DNA from: Apostichopus japonicus
Taxonomy: Eukaryota > Echinodermata > Holothuroidea > Aspidochirotida > Stichopodidae
NCBI RefSeq assembly: GCF_037975245.1
Contig: NC_092577.1
Location: forward strand, 8,779,013-8,843,012
DNA length: 64,000 bases
Reading direction: 5' to 3'
Shown here in pieces: positions 1 to 13,863 of this stretch. Under the pieces are notes generated by a model. The model had not been told where the DNA came from. It was given only the letters and a program-made list of their open reading frames with translations, and searched no databases. Positions within the stretch are counted from its first letter, which is position 1, and every line of letters begins with the position of its first letter. A program made the translations under genes and the position numbers.

Positions 1-645
1 CCCTCCCCATCCTCATCCCGCACTGGCCATGACGTCTACTCCTAGCTGGTGTAATATTGAGGTTTCCAAAAAGAACACCACATGCCTCCAGTAATGATCG
101 TAAAATAAAATAAAGCCAAATCAGTTTCAGGTGATCCAATACAATGTCAAGCATTTTATAAATACGACGCAAAGCATTTAACATTGAAAAAGGAAATATT
201 AGGAAAATTAACAATAATTTGCATGTCATATGTTGATGATTCTATATATAGATGTTGAAATAAACTTCAAACTATAGCCTGCGTGTCTTTTTTTTTTGGT
301 GTATACAAATACGGATTGGTTGTGGTTCACGTGACTCACGGTTCTTGGAATACGCTGTCTGTACATCTTTTGCTTGAATTTTGAGTCCCCTGATATTTTG
401 GGGACAGTCTTCCCCTCCCCCCCCCATCCCACTCCACCCGCCTATTTTCCATCTAAGAAGTAAGTTTACTTATTCTCGCGTTAATTATATATGAGTCTCA
501 CAATCCTGCCTTACCCCAAAATAAAGGCAGTTTTTCTATACGTTTCTATACGAGAAGATACAATCTGTTATGATAAAACAAAACACTATATGCTTAATAG
601 ACATCAGGTGCTTCAAAATGTGTCGGTATACCACAACCAAATACA
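1..645. other. No gene seen
   Basis: Unique AT-rich sequence with a C-run at 410-427. Open frames are short and lack splice or protein features. Confidence 0.5.
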
Positions 646-650
646 TATAT

Positions 651-695
<45 letters not shown>

Positions 696-718
696 ATGTA
701 TATAACTATATGTATATG

Positions 719-795
<77 letters not shown>

Positions 796-798
796 TAT
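646..798. repeat. (TA)n microsatellite
   Basis: The TA dinucleotide runs with TTTA, GTA and ACTATATG interruptions. Open frames of alternating Ile and Tyr across it are artefacts. Confidence 0.95.
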
Positions 799-1188
799 AC
801 CGAATGTGTTTTGTTGTATTATATTTCACAAAGTACTCTTGACTTCTGACCTTCAAGGAATGCATGCCTATGGCAATACGCCATGAAGGTCTTATCATGG
901 ACTTAGTCGCACGCAATGATTGTGTGCTATGTTTACAATAACACCGGATTATGTTACTCTATATGCGAGCGACATTATTGTGACGTTAGATACCATGCTC
1001 AACTCTTCCTCCTGTCCATAATGTGGGCTGAGTTCACATAATGATGTAATAGTTTAGAAAAATCGTTATTAAGACTGATTTGAAGAAACATGTTGAAAAT
1101 CATATTCTTGAAAAGCAGTCAACAACCCACCGAAGTATCTTGCGATTCGGTCTTGGGGTTGAGACCAGCACATTGAAACAGTTCGCGG

Positions 1189-2468
1189 CAGTGGCGTAGC
1201 CAAGGGGGGGGGGGCTTGGGTGGGGGCGACAGCCCCCATGAAAGCTTGTCGCTCCCCCAGTCGCCCCCCCCCCCACTGGGATTTTGGGTGTCGAAAAAAA
1301 TTACATGTGCGAAAAATATATCATTGGTCTGAATGGTTTCGAATAACCATGATGACCACTCATGAACGACCCTTCGACCGCAGACCGGCAGTAGGCTATA
1401 GTTGCATAGTGACATAGCGCATAGGCCGGGTTTTCACTTCTGGGACGTACCCTGATGCTCTTAAAACCGCTAAAAAAACAAATTTTCAAGAAAGGAGACA
1501 ATACTATCGCTGAGAATCAGTATTTCACCCTAATAATGTTTCAGACGCAATCTTTGATCATGTCAGTTTGACATATATTTCGGTCATTCAGTATGTTACT
1601 TGGCTGAAAGCCCAGTCAATCTTTCCTTATTTTCTACGCGCAATTTGCAGATTTGTCGAAAAATGTCAATGCCGGTGTCAAACTCACAATTTTGTGGTAT
1701 GACTCCCAGGACGGCAAGTCGAGAAACTCGCATGCAGTCGCGGAGGATAGCTTCTTTCGCCTCTAGTATGTCCGGGGACATTTTGGGGCATCGTTCCTAT
1801 AGGCCTATATCTGAGGCCCTGGGGTCATTCCTTGACCGACTTGGTGCAATATAATGTGCCCATTTCGAAGTAAATGTATTCACAGATTGTTAGTTGCCAT
1901 GGGTTTGAACAAATGAGGGGTATTCTATCCTGAAACATAGGGCAAAATGGGGCTGGGGTTTCCAGTTCGCCGCATCATTTGTCAACTTGCCCTGGGTTCT
2001 AATGTTGATGTCAATTGGAATCACTAATAACAGAAATAATCTACAAAAATTAAGGCCGCATGAACTTTATTGCAGATTTCCTGAGTGACGAATTTGTAAT
2101 TTTCTCCCGAAATCACGCAACTAGATGGCTGCTATCCAGCCTGGCAAGTGCCATCTCCAGCGATCTGGCAGATATTGAAATCTGAAATTTTCTTGGTACG
2201 CTCCGCTTAGATAGTACTTGCGGCCGGAATACTCGAATCGCTTACGTCCCCCCCCCCCCCCCATGTTGCAAATCGGATTGACGCCCCTGCTTACAAGGCT
2301 TGGGAAGTGTCAATTCCGACGATCTAGGAGGCCTTTTTAGCTAAAAATTCTCGATACGCTGCGCGCCAACTCATGGTGGCGCTCCGCTTAGATAGTAACA
2401 AGACGCCCTCCCAGGAAATGGTCAAGCCCCCCAGCGCCCCCACTATAAAAATCCTGGCTACGCCACTG
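1189..2468. mobile_element. hAT-type non-autonomous element
   Basis: The left end CAGTGGCGTAGCCAAGG and the right end (reverse complement CAGTGGCGTAGCCAGG) are inverted repeats. The flanks GTTCGCGG (1181-1188) and GGTCGCGC (2469-2476) agree at 6 of 8 bases, a worn 8-bp duplication. Inside, a GCTCCGCTTAGATAGTA module occurs twice (near 2200 and 2380). Open frames inside are short and I recognise no transposase. Confidence 0.8.
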
Positions 2469-2930
2469 GGTCGCGCGTCAGTGAGGTTGAACCAATAATG
2501 AAGTAGTAATGCTTATACAGAGTTACACCAGACCTATGCCCCCGTATCTATGGCAACAGTGACTTTTCAAACTGATACCAAAAGTGGAAACGGTCGTACA
2601 TATCTTATAGCGTTCACTGTATAAGCCGTTGCATTTGTCAAATAGATATGATAAAGGGGTTTTCTATGTTAAAGGTGTCAGTCAGTGGTGAAGACCCATA
2701 CTGATACACTTGACTGAACACTTATGCAACAAACTGTATTATTGTTGACGGTTATACCTCCAACCTGCAAGGACTGACATGTTCCTTAACATTCAAATCA
2801 AACATTTGCTTCTCCCAAACAGCTTGGAGTTGTTTGCTACCGGACTAGTATCTGTAGTTCTCTATATGCTTCTGGCGTCTCCTTTGCATATATTCATAAA
2901 TTAAACATTTAACAATCGGAGCACGGCAAT

Positions 2931-3163
<233 letters not shown>

Positions 3164-4341
3164 CATTTAAGTAGATCGAATTAGCCTACATGAATATCGA
3201 AAGGCTTCCGTTTACAGTATCAGTGTGTTGCGATCTCATATGACCTGTAACCTCTTTCTTTCTTATTTTTTATTCTTCCTTTCTCTCTTTTTTTCTTTCT
3301 GTCATGTGTTGACCTTGATGATTGCAACCTACACGCCAAATGTATGACAGTATAAGGAAAACTATGTAGACCTGTTTATCAAAAAGACACATAACATTTG
3401 CCATGTTGAAAGTGTCACACATTATCGAAGAAACCATTTTTCCTTCTAGCTAGCCGAGGACTTACTATGATCTTAAAAAAAAGAAAGATCATCTTTATTA
3501 TGAAAATCCTTCTTCTTTTTTTTATTTCAGCTACCCATGTCTTTAAATTATCACATCACACAAAATGATTTTTATTCCGGCGGCATAAATTATCGTCATT
3601 TATTGACCGATTAATTGCCTACCATGTCAGTGTCATGTTGAGGTACATTTCCTCTCAAACGTTTTACCATTGCGTGAAGAAAGTTTGTGAAATGAAAAGT
3701 TGACACCAAAGTCAACCTCGTATATCGTCATCCTCACTAACTATATAGGTATATCGCACAAAACCTTGCAAATTCATAAACCTGTAGCCTATAAAATGTA
3801 TGATGCTTTCGCTTGACTTAGATACCCACCCTCACATATCCTACTTCTGATCATTAAGTATTCACATCACTTCAGTTAACTACAAACGCATTTTATGTGA
3901 AAAAAACCCTCCTTCAAGTAGTCTTGATCTATTTCCCCTCAAATATTCCCCTCACGGTTACAATTATAGGTTAAAAATCTACTGTTAGATAAACTACAAG
4001 CTATAGGAAGTACTCCACATTCTATTGAGCTTCGGCGATCTATTCATCACCGAGGAAGCCGAAACGACTCAAGTACACACACTAACATTAAAAAATAATA
4101 TCCAGGTATATACTAACACTGGCATCAAGTGACATCAGCAATTCGTACCGCTATTCTAGTAAAATGGCGGTTACTTTTCTAAGGAGTAGTATAAATAGAC
4201 GAATCGGGGTAATATAATATAGTCGTGATGATCATGTGGACAGTGGTTCGTCTTCAACCGGCTGGGAAGGCACGTGGACAGTGGTTCGTCCTAAAACGGA
4301 TGGGAAGAGCACTGACTTGTTATAGAAAGAAGGTTCCCAGC

Positions 4342-4727
4342 CAGTGGCAAAGCTAGGGGTATTGGGGTATATCAGGAGGGGCGAGAATGGTCTGTAGGGG
4401 CGCTTTCGACACTATCTAAGCTGAGCGCCACCACAGGTTAGCGCGTAGCATACATAATTTTGTTAGGTAAAGATACTCGCTAGATCGCCGGAAATGATCC
4501 TTTCCGGGCCTGGCTAATTTGCAGATAAACGAAAAATAAATAGATGTCATCGCCAAATTACACCAACAAAATGTGACAAATGTCAATAGGTAGATGAGAG
4601 TGCAATAAAAAAGTCAATAATCGTGAATAAGTAAAAAGTGTTAAAAAGGCTGGAAAGGGCGCCAGCAGTCCATTTGAGTCCGTCAGGGGTGCATCCGCCC
4701 CCTGACTGTATCGACGCTCCGCCACTG
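4342..4727. mobile_element. Short hAT-type MITE related to the 1.2-2.5 kb element
   Basis: The left end is CAGTGGCAAAGCTAGG, and the right end reads CGCTCCGCCACTG. The target duplication is TTCCCAGC (4334-4341) and TTCACAGC (4728-4735), 7 of 8. Its ACTATCTAAGCTGAGCGCC stretch is the inverted form of the module in the element at 1189-2468, so the two are relatives. Confidence 0.8.
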
Positions 4728-5692
4728 TTCACAGCTAATAACACTGGTAGAGTTTTACTCGGTTTATACACACGTTTATATTCGATATCCGCCATAAGGG
4801 ATGCATATCGACAGAAGGATACACCAACTTGTCACTTCTCGACAATGTGATGGTGAACTGTGTGTACGTTGCATGGCATTCATGATCACGTTTAACAGTT
4901 TCCCTCCTAGCTGGACAGATATCTTAACGTTTACTTTTTCTTTACCGAAACGGTGCCCACCCCACCCACCCTTCCCCTCCCCCCAAAAAAATCTCCGGAC
5001 CCACCCCTCCAATTGATGACATTAGCCAGAGATCAATGTCATTGTACTCCAAGAAAAAAGAGAAAGGAATTAGTTCCAGTAATATTTCTAGAGCTGTTCA
5101 GGTTTTTAAGATATTAATCTATAAAACATATGGAGTGCTCCGTTAAGGCTAATTTGACGATGTCGCAGGCTTAATGCCTTAATGTTAATCCATTGTTTTT
5201 GAAAATCTAATAACTCTAATAAATAAATAAACCTTTTCTCTTTCTTCTATATCCTCAGCGACAAGGATGTTTGGTTTCAGTATTACTGTTTTCTTTCGAA
5301 TAGCTTGAACGGAGAAGAAGAAGAAGAAAACCATATTAAAAAAAAACATAATTGTCAATTAGTAAAGTTTAATATGAATCATCTTATAAAAAAAAAAATC
5401 AACTGCATGTGTTCCCGGCAATATATTTAGAAAGACAAGATGTGACTTGAGTGAAATGATATTTCGTTAAGAACCAAGAAGCTAGCTCTTGAAAAAAGTA
5501 CTATTGCTATAACTTGTTGATTTTGGGAAGGGTGGGGGTGGGGGGGCATTAGCTATGTCAACCATTCTCACATATGAACTGTATGATGCTGCAGTGGTTC
5601 CGTCAACAAACTCACCACACGTCATAAAGGTTTCAGTGAAGACGATGGGAGCGAACATAGCAATACATGTATGTAAATACATTAATGTATTT

Positions 5693-5770
5693 TTAGTGGC
5701 GTAACCAGAGGGGGGGGGTGGGACAAGTGGCGGGATCACCCATTCAAATATCCCCCACCCCAATTTCCCC
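5693..5770. mobile_element. Fragment of a hAT-type terminus
   Basis: AGTGGCGTAACCAGAGGGGG matches the left end of the CAGTGGCGTAGCC family, followed by the usual G-run. No matching right end was found, so this is a truncated copy. Confidence 0.4.
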
Positions 5771-6173
5771 CACCCTTACATGACATTGGTGGGCAAAACA
5801 AAATACATTGCACGAAAATAACATAAGCATTTCAAGGTTCATTTAAACCAGTTCGCGGTTGACATTAATTCATAATTGACAGGAATTCTCAAATTAAAAC
5901 CAGCTAATTGCATCTCAGGGTAAAACAATTGAAAGGACGAAAACTGAACCCAATTGTCAAAATCGAATCGCTATAGCATTTTTGATTCTATAAGTTTTAT
6001 CCAAATTCTAAATTTGATTCGGCAAATAACAAATTTGACTGTAAAAACGAATCATCTAATTACAAAGAAAACCATAGGCTTTTGTAGACAAATTGTGAAC
6101 GATACATTTATGTACTGTTAACTATATGAGAACAGAGCACACGGTGTTATCAGCTAAGAGTACAGTGACTTTT

Positions 6174-6240
6174 TCAAGGTGCGTAGCCAGGGGTAGTGAT
6201 GGCGCGGTCTCCCCCTCCCACACCCTGCCATCCAAAAAAA
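6174..6240. mobile_element. Fragment of a hAT-type terminus
   Basis: CAAGGTGCGTAGCCAGGGG resembles the terminal repeat of the local hAT-type family and leads into a C-rich tract. A partner end is not visible. The following purine-rich stretch to about 6340 is simple GA-rich sequence. Confidence 0.35.
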
Positions 6241-6782
6241 AATGAAGAAAAGAGAGGGGGAACAGAGAGCAAGAGGTGGAGAGAGACAGACAGAGGGACA
6301 GAGACAGAGATGGGGGTGGGGGAAGGGGGTAGGGAACCATGAGCGGGGAGAATTGGAGAACAACGTAGAGAGATATAACACAACGTTTCAAAAGAGTGGA
6401 CATTGGAATATCTCATTAACATGTTTATAACTAAAATATATAGGCATAGCGGTATAGTTAAGCCATTTGAGTCCCCCACACTTTTGAAAAGCTATCTTTG
6501 TAGGCTGCCAACATAGAATAACCGTATTGAAAGGAATGCAAACTACCAACTTGTAGACTACGTTTACAGGGGCAGAAATTGAACAAAAGTGTTTATAGCC
6601 TGCATTCACTCAGTAAATTGGCCGGTATATTCTCTAACTTTGACGTTTGTGTTACAGTAAAACTGGTAACCTTGCTGTACGCTGTATATGGAGAAGGGAA
6701 TTTGTGCCTCTTATATACACAACATTGCTCTATCATGCAGATCGTTTGGAGAAAGGTGAGAGGTTATCCAAAAAGTACACTT

Positions 6783-7705
6783 CTGCGATCTAGTTCATGT
6801 TGGTTTGCTATATGTACTACCTGTACTAGGTTTGCCATATTTACTAGTTCATGTAGTTCATGTTGGTTTGCTATATATACTAGTTCACGTATTTCGTGTT
6901 GATTTGCCATGTACTAGTTCACGTATTTTATGTTGGGTTGCCATATATACTAGTTCACGTATTTCATGTTGTTCTGATATATATATATATACTAGTTCAT
7001 GTATTTCATGTTGTTTTGATATATATATATATACTAGTTCATGTATTTCATGTTGGTTTGCTTTATATACTAGTTCATGTATTTCATGTTGCTTTGCTAC
7101 ATATACTAGTTCGTGTATTTCATTTTGATTTGCTATATATTTTATGTTGGTTTGCCATATATTAGTTCATGTATTTCATGTTGGTTTGCCATACTAGTTC
7201 ATGTATTTCATTTTGGTTAGCCATATATATGTAGTTCATGTATTATATGTTCTTTTGCTATTTACACTAGTTCATGTAGTTCATGTTGGTTTCCCATATA
7301 TACTAGTTCATGTAGTTGTTTTACTATATTTCAAAGTTCATGTATTTGATATTGGTTTGCCATATATACTAGGTCATTTAGTTTATGTTGGTTTGCGATA
7401 TATATTAGTTCATGTATTTGATGTTGGTTGCTATATATATTAGTTTATGTATTTGATGTTGGTTTGCTATATATATTAGTCCATGTATTTGATGTTGGTT
7501 GCTAAATATTTACTAGTTCATGTAGTTCGTGTTGGTTTGCTATAAATACTAATTCGTGTATTTTAAATTGGTTTGCAAAAACTATACTTGTTCATGTATT
7601 TCATGTTGGTTTGCTATATGAACTAATTCATTTACTTCATAATAGTTTACTATATATACTAGTTCATGAACTTCATGTTGGTTTGCTATATAAACTTGTT
7701 CAAAA
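6783..7705. repeat. Minisatellite with units of about 36-45 bp
   Basis: Roughly 22 diverged tandem units read TACTAGTTCATGTATTTCAT then GTTGGTTTGCTATATA. Unit length varies through TA-run length and small indels. The plus-strand frames VHVFHVGLLYIL are repeat translations and not a gene. Confidence 0.95.
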
Positions 7706-8930
7706 GTACAAGAACTTTTCTAGCAGGTCGGGTGAGTTGTTCATCATAAGCATATCTACGAAATATGATAAATATGATGGTATTGTTAAGACTACTCTTT
7801 CATATTAACTTCATATTGGATTTTACTCAAATTACGTTTCCCTTATGAATTCGTGTCGCCATCACCTCTTTCATCATTTACTGCAGATCGCTTTTATACT
7901 AAGGTATTCTTCATATCACAAAGAGAAGCAAACGTAATTACTTCCATGAATATAAATGAAAAATTATTTCACAGTCGACACTGTTTCTTCTTTTTTTAAA
8001 TATTTTTTACAGAAATAATTTCATCGGTTTCTAACTTATGCTCTGATCGTCTTATTTTAATGGTTATTGTGTGTACCTGCCTGAATGCCCCGCCAATGCG
8101 ACATTATGCACATATCGATGATTAAAAAGATGCAAAAAACAAATATAACCCTTTTGGCAAATACCTTTCAGAAGTCCCTAACAGAGGCGTTCAGAATAGT
8201 TCTTAGGTAATAATGGGAAATAGACTAATAATAGACAACCAAAAGCTTCCATTAACGACTTGCAAATGGCTTTTATATCTCTGGGCGAAATGTCATAATG
8301 GAAGTTACTTGATAAGTGACAGCAAATATATTAAGCTCATAATGGAGTAAGTTTATTTGTGAGAGCTTATAACAAACTGAAGAGAAGAAATAAATAACTG
8401 AATGCAGGGTTTTTACAGGCAAAGGAGGATAAAGTGTAAATCTTATAATACACAGAAAATAGCCCATGACAACCAGCAAAGGAAGAATTTTGCATATTAT
8501 ATATAATTAACATGTGTGCATAACATATGCTTTCGTTGTATAAGAGATGATAACAATATAATGGACACCCAATGGAACCTAATATTTATACAATTAAAAT
8601 AAAATAAAATAAAATGAAATAATAAGGAGGGATTGGAAGTAAAAGTGTAACTAAAGTTTGGACTTTGACAAGTTTTTTGGACGAATTATAATTGTCAGCT
8701 ATATATTCCTGACATACTGATCTTTCAGTGTAACGTATCAGTATCAATCGCGACAAGCTGATGCTGAATTTTAACAATCGTACTTTTTTATACGTTACAT
8801 GCTGGTAAGAAATGGTCTGAGATTGTGAAACGAAAGCCACTACAGCTATGACAGATGAGATGTCTCAAAGGTAAAAATCCAAAATTCCATATTTTAGATT
8901 GAATAAACTTCATGATTATATTCTTTACAT
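7706..8930. other. No gene seen
   Basis: AT-rich unique sequence. Short frames only, and an AAAAT pentamer run near 8596-8620. Confidence 0.5.
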
Positions 8931-8978
8931 GTAATGATGTTATTACGTTCTAACGTATTACGTAATTTGGGTTATTTG

Positions 8979-8979
8979 G

Positions 8980-9022
<43 letters not shown>

Positions 9023-9102
9023 ATATATATATATATCTATATATATATATCTATCTATCTATATATATATATATATATATATATTTACATATATATATAT
9101 AA
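8979..9102. repeat. (TA)n microsatellite with CTATC interruptions
   Basis: It follows TTACGTTCTAACGTATTACG and TTTGGGTTATTTGGGG (8945-8980). The same flank occurs in reverse orientation at 24107-24150 and 24356-24400. Confidence 0.9.
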
Positions 9103-9664
9103 CCCTAAAGTGTACAGTACCAGGACACGGTCAAAAAACCCACCTTGGATGGACTTTCCATTTAAAGCCACATATAAGTCTTAATGCAAATGCGTCGTTA
9201 AGGATAAATTCACCGCAGACTGGAGGGATTGATAGCAGTACATGGAACTTGGATCGCATCTATTATGCAACTCATTGACAGATATATCAGAAAAGCGATA
9301 GTAACTGTGTCTTCTTTACGTACTTCAAACAATTTTTAGTACGATAGAGGGACACTTGCATATGTCCCCCTATTCACAGTTAAGGGTACAGTACATATGT
9401 TCACATAATGTGTGCATTTATACAACTCTCCGGTATACGGTTTAAGTGTGTGTGTCATTCATTCATTGCATGTCATAGGAAAGAATCTTATATAAAAAAG
9501 TTGACTGCATTATCGGCAATTTTAAGCAATAAATTTGCTCAAAATATAACCAGCTAGTGTAGAACTTTCAATTGTCAGTATACACATTTTATTAGATTAT
9601 AACAACACTATTTTCCAATGTTACGGTGTGACAAAAACACAAATTATGGTAAAGATTTCTTGAT

Positions 9665-10800
9665 TAGAGTTCGACCTATTAAATGATAATCAGCTTTAAT
9701 TACCTAGTACCGATTAGTTTCTGTGACAATCGGGCCGATGCCTATTACCTTTAGTGGATAAGCAGTTTTATTTTAATATTTTATTGAAAAAGATAACACA
9801 ATCCCGAACGTTTGCTTCAAGTTTTGCCATATGCAAGGGAAACCTTCCGATGGAACGTTGTTTAAACGATCATACACAGTAAGTCAATGGCGCTTCTCCA
9901 TTGACATTACTACACGTGGGAAAACCACACTAAAGTCCCATTGACGTTGTCGCTGGAAATCAGACATGCTTTAGTCGGTGAGTTTAATTACTGCAAAGGT
10001 GATATTTTAGCACGTATAGTACATTAGGTCAGGGGAAAAAAGTTGCTTCGGGTTTTTCGCAAAAATATGCGTAAGAATATTTGCCTAATCAGTGATTAGT
10101 AATCACAAATGGTAATGCAGTAGAACTACCGAGGACTGTCGCCAAACATTTCTAGGGAATTTTAGGAGTATTTGGCGCCTTGATTGCATAATATTATGGC
10201 ATTTGTAGAAAATTGGGCGTATTTTCAAACTAAACAGTTATTTAGCTCAACAGTTCTCTAGCCAGACTAGCCTAATGTGCCTAGAACTCACAATGAACAA
10301 AGTAATGTCACTCTCACTTTCCAGTTTTCACCTACGGTGAAACGGCCAAAGTGGTTTAAAATTATATTGATTTGGTTTTACATTTACTCGAAACAAATAA
10401 TCTTTCATATCAATCTTTAAACCTGATAACAGGAGGTTTCGTTAGATGCAAGAAGCGAAGTGAAAAAATAATAATAACGTCGTCCCTCTAAGCTTATCGC
10501 GAGTATACTGTATGATGTTAACTGCTAAAACTGGATAGTATATCGAACAGCATTAGTACAAACTCGCGTGAGGGACTTGCGATACCCCTTCACGGTAGAT
10601 TAGCGCACCTTCCCCGGCTATGAATAGCGCTGAATCGAACTTCTCCCGTTGTAGTTGTGGTGAATCAAAAGCGCGTAAAAATACAATCCTTAATCGGTTC
10701 CAAATAATCGGTAGCGCAATGGATTTTGCCGATGCCGGTTACCGATTGTCTGATAATCGGCCCGATGCCGATTATCTAACCTATTATCGGTCAAACACTC
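9665..10800. mobile_element. hAT-type element of the TAGAG/CCGATTATCGG group
   Basis: A perfect 8-bp duplication, TTCTTGAT, flanks the element (9657-9664 and 10801-10808). The left end is TAGAGTTCGACC and the right end, inverted, GAGTGTTTGACCGATAAT. Subterminal copies of CCGATTA and ATCGGGCCGATGCC appear at both ends in inverted orientation (near 9715-9750 and 10690-10790). No transposase frame is left. Confidence 0.85.
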
Positions 10801-10808
10801 TTCTTGAT

Positions 10809-13800
10809 CAGAAAATGCTGTCAATGTTTAATTAGCAAAAGTTGGTCAGATTCCCTCGGAGTAGCTATTTTGATAAGTACGGTGCTTTCCTTTTCGTCTT
10901 TTACGAAGTTCTAGTCTTAGCAGTCTGTTTGTAGTGTTCATGGCACACTTCTACCTCTCTTATCTGTGTAGCTTTAACCTCAAACATAGCTTGCTCAGAT
11001 TTTTCCACCGAGGAAAACCTAATTAGCTTGGTCTTTTACAAAGCCAGTATACTTCAGGCATACTGTGGTCACCACATGACATTAAATTAGGGTACGAGTT
11101 GCATTATACTGAGAGGCATTCTTTTGTTGGTGGGGGGGGGTGGGGTGTGGGCGGCTGTATTTATGGGTGTGAAGGTTTTTTTGCCACGGATTTTATTCAG
11201 TAAACTCTTGGCTCTATTGTTGAACCACTTGCGTGCATAGGGAGTAAAATGTTGGGGTTGTGTGAGTGGGGGTGGGGGGCAGACTTGTGACTATCTTGAC
11301 GGATATGGCTTTAATCCATTTGGCTAGATGGAAGATCCATGTCTAGCATATTCAATGACATTGGTCAGCAATTCATCAATCATACATCCTTTCCCTCCCC
11401 CATCACAGCCTATGTTCCCTAAGCATTTTTCAATGTTACCAGAAACACAATACATATGATCACAGTACTTCACAATCCAAGCCAGAAAGCATACTAAGAA
11501 AGGAAACATTCAAGCACAAAGATATTTTTAATTTAATTTTAATAAAAACCTTATGGCACGTGAACAACAAAAATAAATGAAAATCAGCAGCTTTGAAATT
11601 AATGTAGATTACAACTGATCATTGGGTGCAGAGTATACTATGCAATTGACACTATCTCCATAGTATGAACCATTCCAAAGGTCATCAATTACTCATACAC
11701 ACTCTTGAAAATACAAGTTAAATGCACATTTTGTGTTGTTTACAGGAGTACACTATACTAGTCAACTTGTGAACATTTGGAATGAGAACATAATACAAAA
11801 GTACACCACAAGAGAAGTGTGGATCCCTTTCTGTTAACATTGCTGGTTATTAAATGAAGGAAACATAAGGCCTTGAAATCTTGAATAAAACATACATAGT
11901 AAACTAGATTTTAGCAGTAGTGTTGACAAGAGTCATAGTATAGCAAAGTATTCATATCTTATGTGAATTCTTTGTGAGTGCTCCGTGAGAAGTTTCAATG
12001 ACCAATAAACTTACATAGTATTTTTGAAAAACAAAACACAATACAATAAGCTTGAAAATCTGCTGAACTGAAAAAAAAAGTTTCTGTGATTACGTAATCG
12101 ATTGTCAATTGTGGTATAATTCTTGAGTTACTTGCTGGAACTACACCTGCTTGCTTGCATCTTGTTGAGAGCTTTGTGTACAGGTTCTCACAAGCAATGT
12201 ATCCTTGTGTGCATGTGTGTTGGTTTATACCAATGATTGACTTTAAGCAGATCAGAGAGTGATCTTTAGTAAGTATTAGCATGCTTTATCAGGATGAGAT
12301 AAAAAAAGAATAGAATAGACAGGTGACCAGAAATGATTTTAATATACAGCAAAAGAAAGGTACAACTACCTCAACATCTCTCAAATATTTTAAACAGTGA
12401 ACTAACATTTAATAATCACATGAACAGATCTATAGAAGGAAAACTTGACCTATCTTGATGAAAAAAAGGAAAATTAGCCATGTCATAAACATGAGGCAAC
12501 AGATACTGGGCTGTCAATACTGATTAAGCTGCAGTGAAAATGCACCATTGCATACAGCTTTTAAACATGTTGACCTTTGCATTCACTTCTAAGAGGTTCC
12601 CTTTGCGAAACAAGGTACTGTTTATTTACATTTTCCCTGTATGCAAACTAGCAATTTATGCATCAAACTATTTGAGCAAAGAAGTACATTTGCATAAAAA
12701 AAAAGTAATGAAAATGTAATTGGTGTTCAACCTAGTATTTTAAGTTTGTCTATGTTATCAAACATACAGCCAACCATAACCTAATTCTCATAACTTGGCT
12801 GTCAACTGAGAACCCTTTTTAAACAGGCAAATATTGTTTTTAGTATTAACTTCTATCATTGCGCATTCAAAGTGCTCATTTAGGCAGAAAACACCAAACA
12901 ATGCTAATTTGGCAAATCACTGTCACAGGTGTTGCTATAACTCGTTCCCTTCCCGCTAATGCAGGTAAAGACTGTTGCAAATTGAAACACGAGTTCATGA
13001 TATTAAGTATCAGCAACACATTGGTAATGCTCACTGTACATAACTCTGAGAGTTTATTAAGTGATGTAACCTCTTGTACATTACTTTAATTTAAAATGGC
13101 ACATATAAGATGTTTAACCACTCATTTAAAAAAATATGTATTCAGTTACAAAAAATTGAATCCTTTGTTTTCATTTTGAAACCTCTGCTTGAAGTTTGTT
13201 GTCTACCGTGTGTCCTTATGTACTACACAGGTAAACAGAAAGAAAACACAATTCTAAACAAGATTTGGTAAACATAAAACTGGAACAAACTCTTAATTTG
13301 CAGCCTCTTCTCACTTCTGTCTTTGTTTTAACACACTTGAACAGCTGAACATTGATACCACTCAATATAAACTTGAACAGGTTAATATTCATATCACTCA
13401 TAAAAAGTTAAAAACATACATGTAGAGGTATGCTTGATCTCTATGGAAAGTGCCTTACCATCAAAGAATATTCCTTCAATGGATCAGATTACCTTTATTA
13501 TGCTATATAACAATCAATAATCTTATATAGTACATGATTTGACTTAAAAAAAAACAAATAATCAAGGACTTTATCCCTTTAATCTTTGAAGCTCCTTCAG
13601 TTTGTTATTCTTGTTTACAACTTTCTAAGTATCTTTTCTTTTACCATTACGTTGTGTTTCAATAATGCAAATAACATACCCATCAATTGTAAACACTTAA
13701 AGTTTAAATTAGAACACTTTCAGTAGCCTAGCTACCCAAGTTATGAGAAAATAGAGAAAATGAGATCAAGTTGGAACACAGAAGCTCTTCATTAGCAGGT

Positions 13801-13863
13801 TTCTCTTCCTTCTCTCTACTTTTTTTATAACACTAGAACAGCTAAACATATGTGCCTACACTG
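10809..13863. other. No gene seen; lies downstream of the small basic protein gene
   Basis: This 3-kb AT-rich stretch holds only short open frames and G-runs near 11130 and 11270. Part could be 3' untranslated sequence of the minus-strand gene, but I see no direct sign. Confidence 0.4.

Noticed and set aside
491-916. Open frames of alternating Ile and Tyr across TA repeats (also near 2909-3166, 24146-24545, 28327-28654, 48108-48341)
   Set aside because: They are translations of a dinucleotide repeat and occur on both strands at once.
4049-4075. CACCGAGGAAGCCGAAACGA as another hammerhead core
   Set aside because: There is no room for a stem II between the two boxes.
6579-7443. Hydrophobic frames VHVFHVGLLYIL that look like membrane proteins
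   Set aside because: They follow the minisatellite unit exactly and have no start, splice or family support.
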